NCBI RefSeq assembly: GCF_036452155.1
Contig: NZ_JAWJZY010000002.1
Strand: one strand, 5' to 3'
Source: Sorlinia euscelidii
GTDB taxonomy: Bacteria > Pseudomonadota > Alphaproteobacteria > Acetobacterales > Acetobacteraceae
Length of the DNA stretch: 64,000 bases
In this document: piece by piece, positions 62,791 to 64,000 of the stretch
Numbering within the stretch: the first letter of the stretch is position 1
Layout: each line of letters starts with the position of its first letter
Program-made: the position numbers and the translations under genes
Notes under the pieces: generated by a model
Database searches by the model: none
The model's input: the letters and a program-made list of their open reading frames with translations, nothing else
Told to the model about the DNA's origin: nothing

Positions 62791-64000
62791 CCCGATTACG
62801 GGGAAGCCCTTTCCACCGTCCATGCTGACGCGCCCCGTGGCGGAGGCCACGCTGACAGGCGCGCGGCCCGCCGTTTCAACCATGGATATGAGTTGGGTTG
62901 ACCCGGATTATGTTGGGGAAATGCTCCGCGCGGCCTCGAATGGAGATTCGCTCGCCTGGCAGACTTTTGCCGAGCTGATTGAGCAGAAGGATCTCCATTA
63001 TCTCGGCGTCATTTCAACGCGGAAGCGGACGGTTAGCCAATTGCCAGTCACGGTGGAGGCGGCTGGTAACGAAGCGGCTCAAGAAAAACAAGCCGCGTTT
63101 ATTCGTGACTGGTTGGCGAAGGGAATCCTTCAGCGCGCCATGTTTGACATGCTCGATGCCGTCGCGAAAGGCTGGTCCGTGCAAGCGATAAAATGGCACG
63201 CGGAGGCGGGGAATTACTGGCCCGAACGGCTCATCTATCGCCCGCAACGCTGGTTTGACATCTCATGGCAGGACGGCGAAACCGTCAAAATGCGGAGCGG
63301 AGCCGATGCGCGATATACGCCTAAGATTGATCTCGCGACACCCGAAATCGGTTTTGAGGAACTTGAACCTCGCAGCATTGTCGTGCACCGGCATCCGAGC
63401 TGGAGCGGCCTGACCATCACGCAGGGTTTGACTCGCGCGATCGCTTTCAATTCTCTTTTCAAGATGTTTTCATCCCGCGATTGGGGTGTTTTTGTGCAGG
63501 CTTACGGCATGCCAATCCGCATCGGCAAATACGGGCGGGACAGTACGGCCGAAGACCGCTCGACATTGTGGCGGGCGCTGATCGATATTGCGGGGTCTCT
63601 GGCATGCATGGTGCCGGAAAGCATGCAATTGGAATTCGTTGAGCCGAAAAACGGCGCAGGGTCGAACGACGTCTACGAGCGCCGTGCGAAGTGGCTCGAT
63701 GAGCAGACGAGTAAAGCTGTCCTGGGGCAGGTTGGCACAACAGATGCACGGCAGGGCACGCATGCGGCGGCCGTCATTCATCGCCAGGTGCAGGACGACA
63801 TCGAGCGCGCCGACGCCATGCTTCTTTCCCAGACGATCAATGAACAGATCGTCCGGCCGATGATCGATTTGTCATTTGGCGTGCCGCGTAACGGGCTTTA
63901 CCCAACGATACGCGTCGGCCGCCCGGATGAAGCGCCGATGAGTGACGTCATTAGCGCGCTTCAATATCTCGGGCCGCAGGGCCTTCGCGTGAAAGCTGAA
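62777..64000 (+). CDS. DUF935 family portal protein (Mu gp29-like), partial
   Basis: The frame starts at ATG 62777 inside the lipoprotein gene and is open for 408 codons to the window edge. It matches the Mu gp29/DUF935 portal family: VDPDYVGEMLRAASNGDSLAWQTFAELIEQKDLHYLGVISTRKRTVSQLPVTVE, AVAKGWSVQAIKWH, RDWGVFVQAYGMPIRIGKYG and TSKAVLGQVGTTDARQGTHAAAVIHRQVQDDIERADAMLLSQTINEQIVRPMIDLSFG. The portal forms the ring through which DNA enters the head. The 3' end is outside the window. Confidence 0.93.
   Translation, partial: MALIDPITGKPFPPSMLTRPVAEATLTGARPAVSTMDMSWVDPDYVGEMLRAASNGDSLAWQTFAELIEQKDLHYLGVISTRKRTVSQLPVTVEAAGNEAAQEKQAAFIRDWLAKGILQRAMFDMLDAVAKGWSVQAIKWHAEAGNYWPERLIYRPQRWFDISWQDGETVKMRSGADARYTPKIDLATPEIGFEELEPRSIVVHRHPSWSGLTITQGLTRAIAFNSLFKMFSSRDWGVFVQAYGMPIRIGKYGRDSTAEDRSTLWRALIDIAGSLACMVPESMQLEFVEPKNGAGSNDVYERRAKWLDEQTSKAVLGQVGTTDARQGTHAAAVIHRQVQDDIERADAMLLSQTINEQIVRPMIDLSFGVPRNGLYPTIRVGRPDEAPMSDVISALQYLGPQGLRVKAE

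Overview
The window reads as a chromosome segment of an acetic acid bacterium (Acetobacteraceae, Alphaproteobacteria). This is inferred from the protein families and gene orders (mutS-glnD-murJ, gpsA/rlmJ/hemDC facing tsaD, a glpR/glpD/glpF/glpK cluster, a phosphatidylethanolamine N-methyltransferase) and from the fairly GC-rich sequence. The genus is not resolved. Bases 1 to about 47,850 are dense housekeeping chromosome. From about 47,900 to the end of the window lies the left part of a Mu-like transposable prophage, which runs off the right edge inside the portal gene.

Chromosomal part: gltB; galE; amn (AMP nucleosidase) with pepF and an ABC1/UbiB-type kinase gene; the glycerol regulon glpK-glpF-glpD and its regulator glpR; uvrB-galM-greB-gshB; a small membrane protein; a PmtA-type methyltransferase. 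Next comes a remnant of a cox operon: a 12-helix subunit-I-like protein, ctaB and a small membrane peptide. Then follow thrC, an M16 peptidase, pmbA and a Tim44-domain gene (leftward); a secreted MRJP/Yellow-family protein; a TPR glycosyltransferase; murJ, mutS and glnD; a glutathione peroxidase; a 3-hydroxyacyl-CoA dehydrogenase; a sugar 1-dehydrogenase; gpsA-rlmJ; hemC-hemD; tsaD; and tRNA-Ser(UGA).

Prophage part: a 558-base non-coding, repeat-rich stretch after the tRNA; a leftward LexA-fold repressor; an early promoter; then rightward ner, a ParB-like gene, a small gene, transposase A, target-DNA activator B, several small early genes, DUF3164, gemA, mor, a GH108 lysin, DUF2730, the terminase subunits, a spanin-like pair and the DUF935 portal. 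The order matches phage Mu closely. Two additions stand out. One is a pair of mutually similar reverse-strand genes between the early genes and A, bounded by an exact 14-base direct repeat. The other is a second, P-loop-less copy of the B ATPase inserted between A and B and bounded by a 37-base near-exact repeat.

Six genes (ABC1 kinase, glpR, uvrB, glnD, rlmJ and the phage repressor) each contain a frameshift that would be repaired by adding one G to a run of G (or of C on the + strand). This common signature points to under-called homopolymers in the assembly more than to six independent pseudogenes, and it affects how these genes should be read.

The most novel-looking items are: (1) the cytochrome oxidase subunit I relative that appears to keep both low-spin-heme histidines but to have lost every ligand of the oxygen-reducing binuclear centre; (2) the P-loop-less B paralogue; (3) the reverse-strand paralogue pair in the phage early region; (4) a phage early protein that fuses a winged helix to an IS5-type transposase N-terminal domain.
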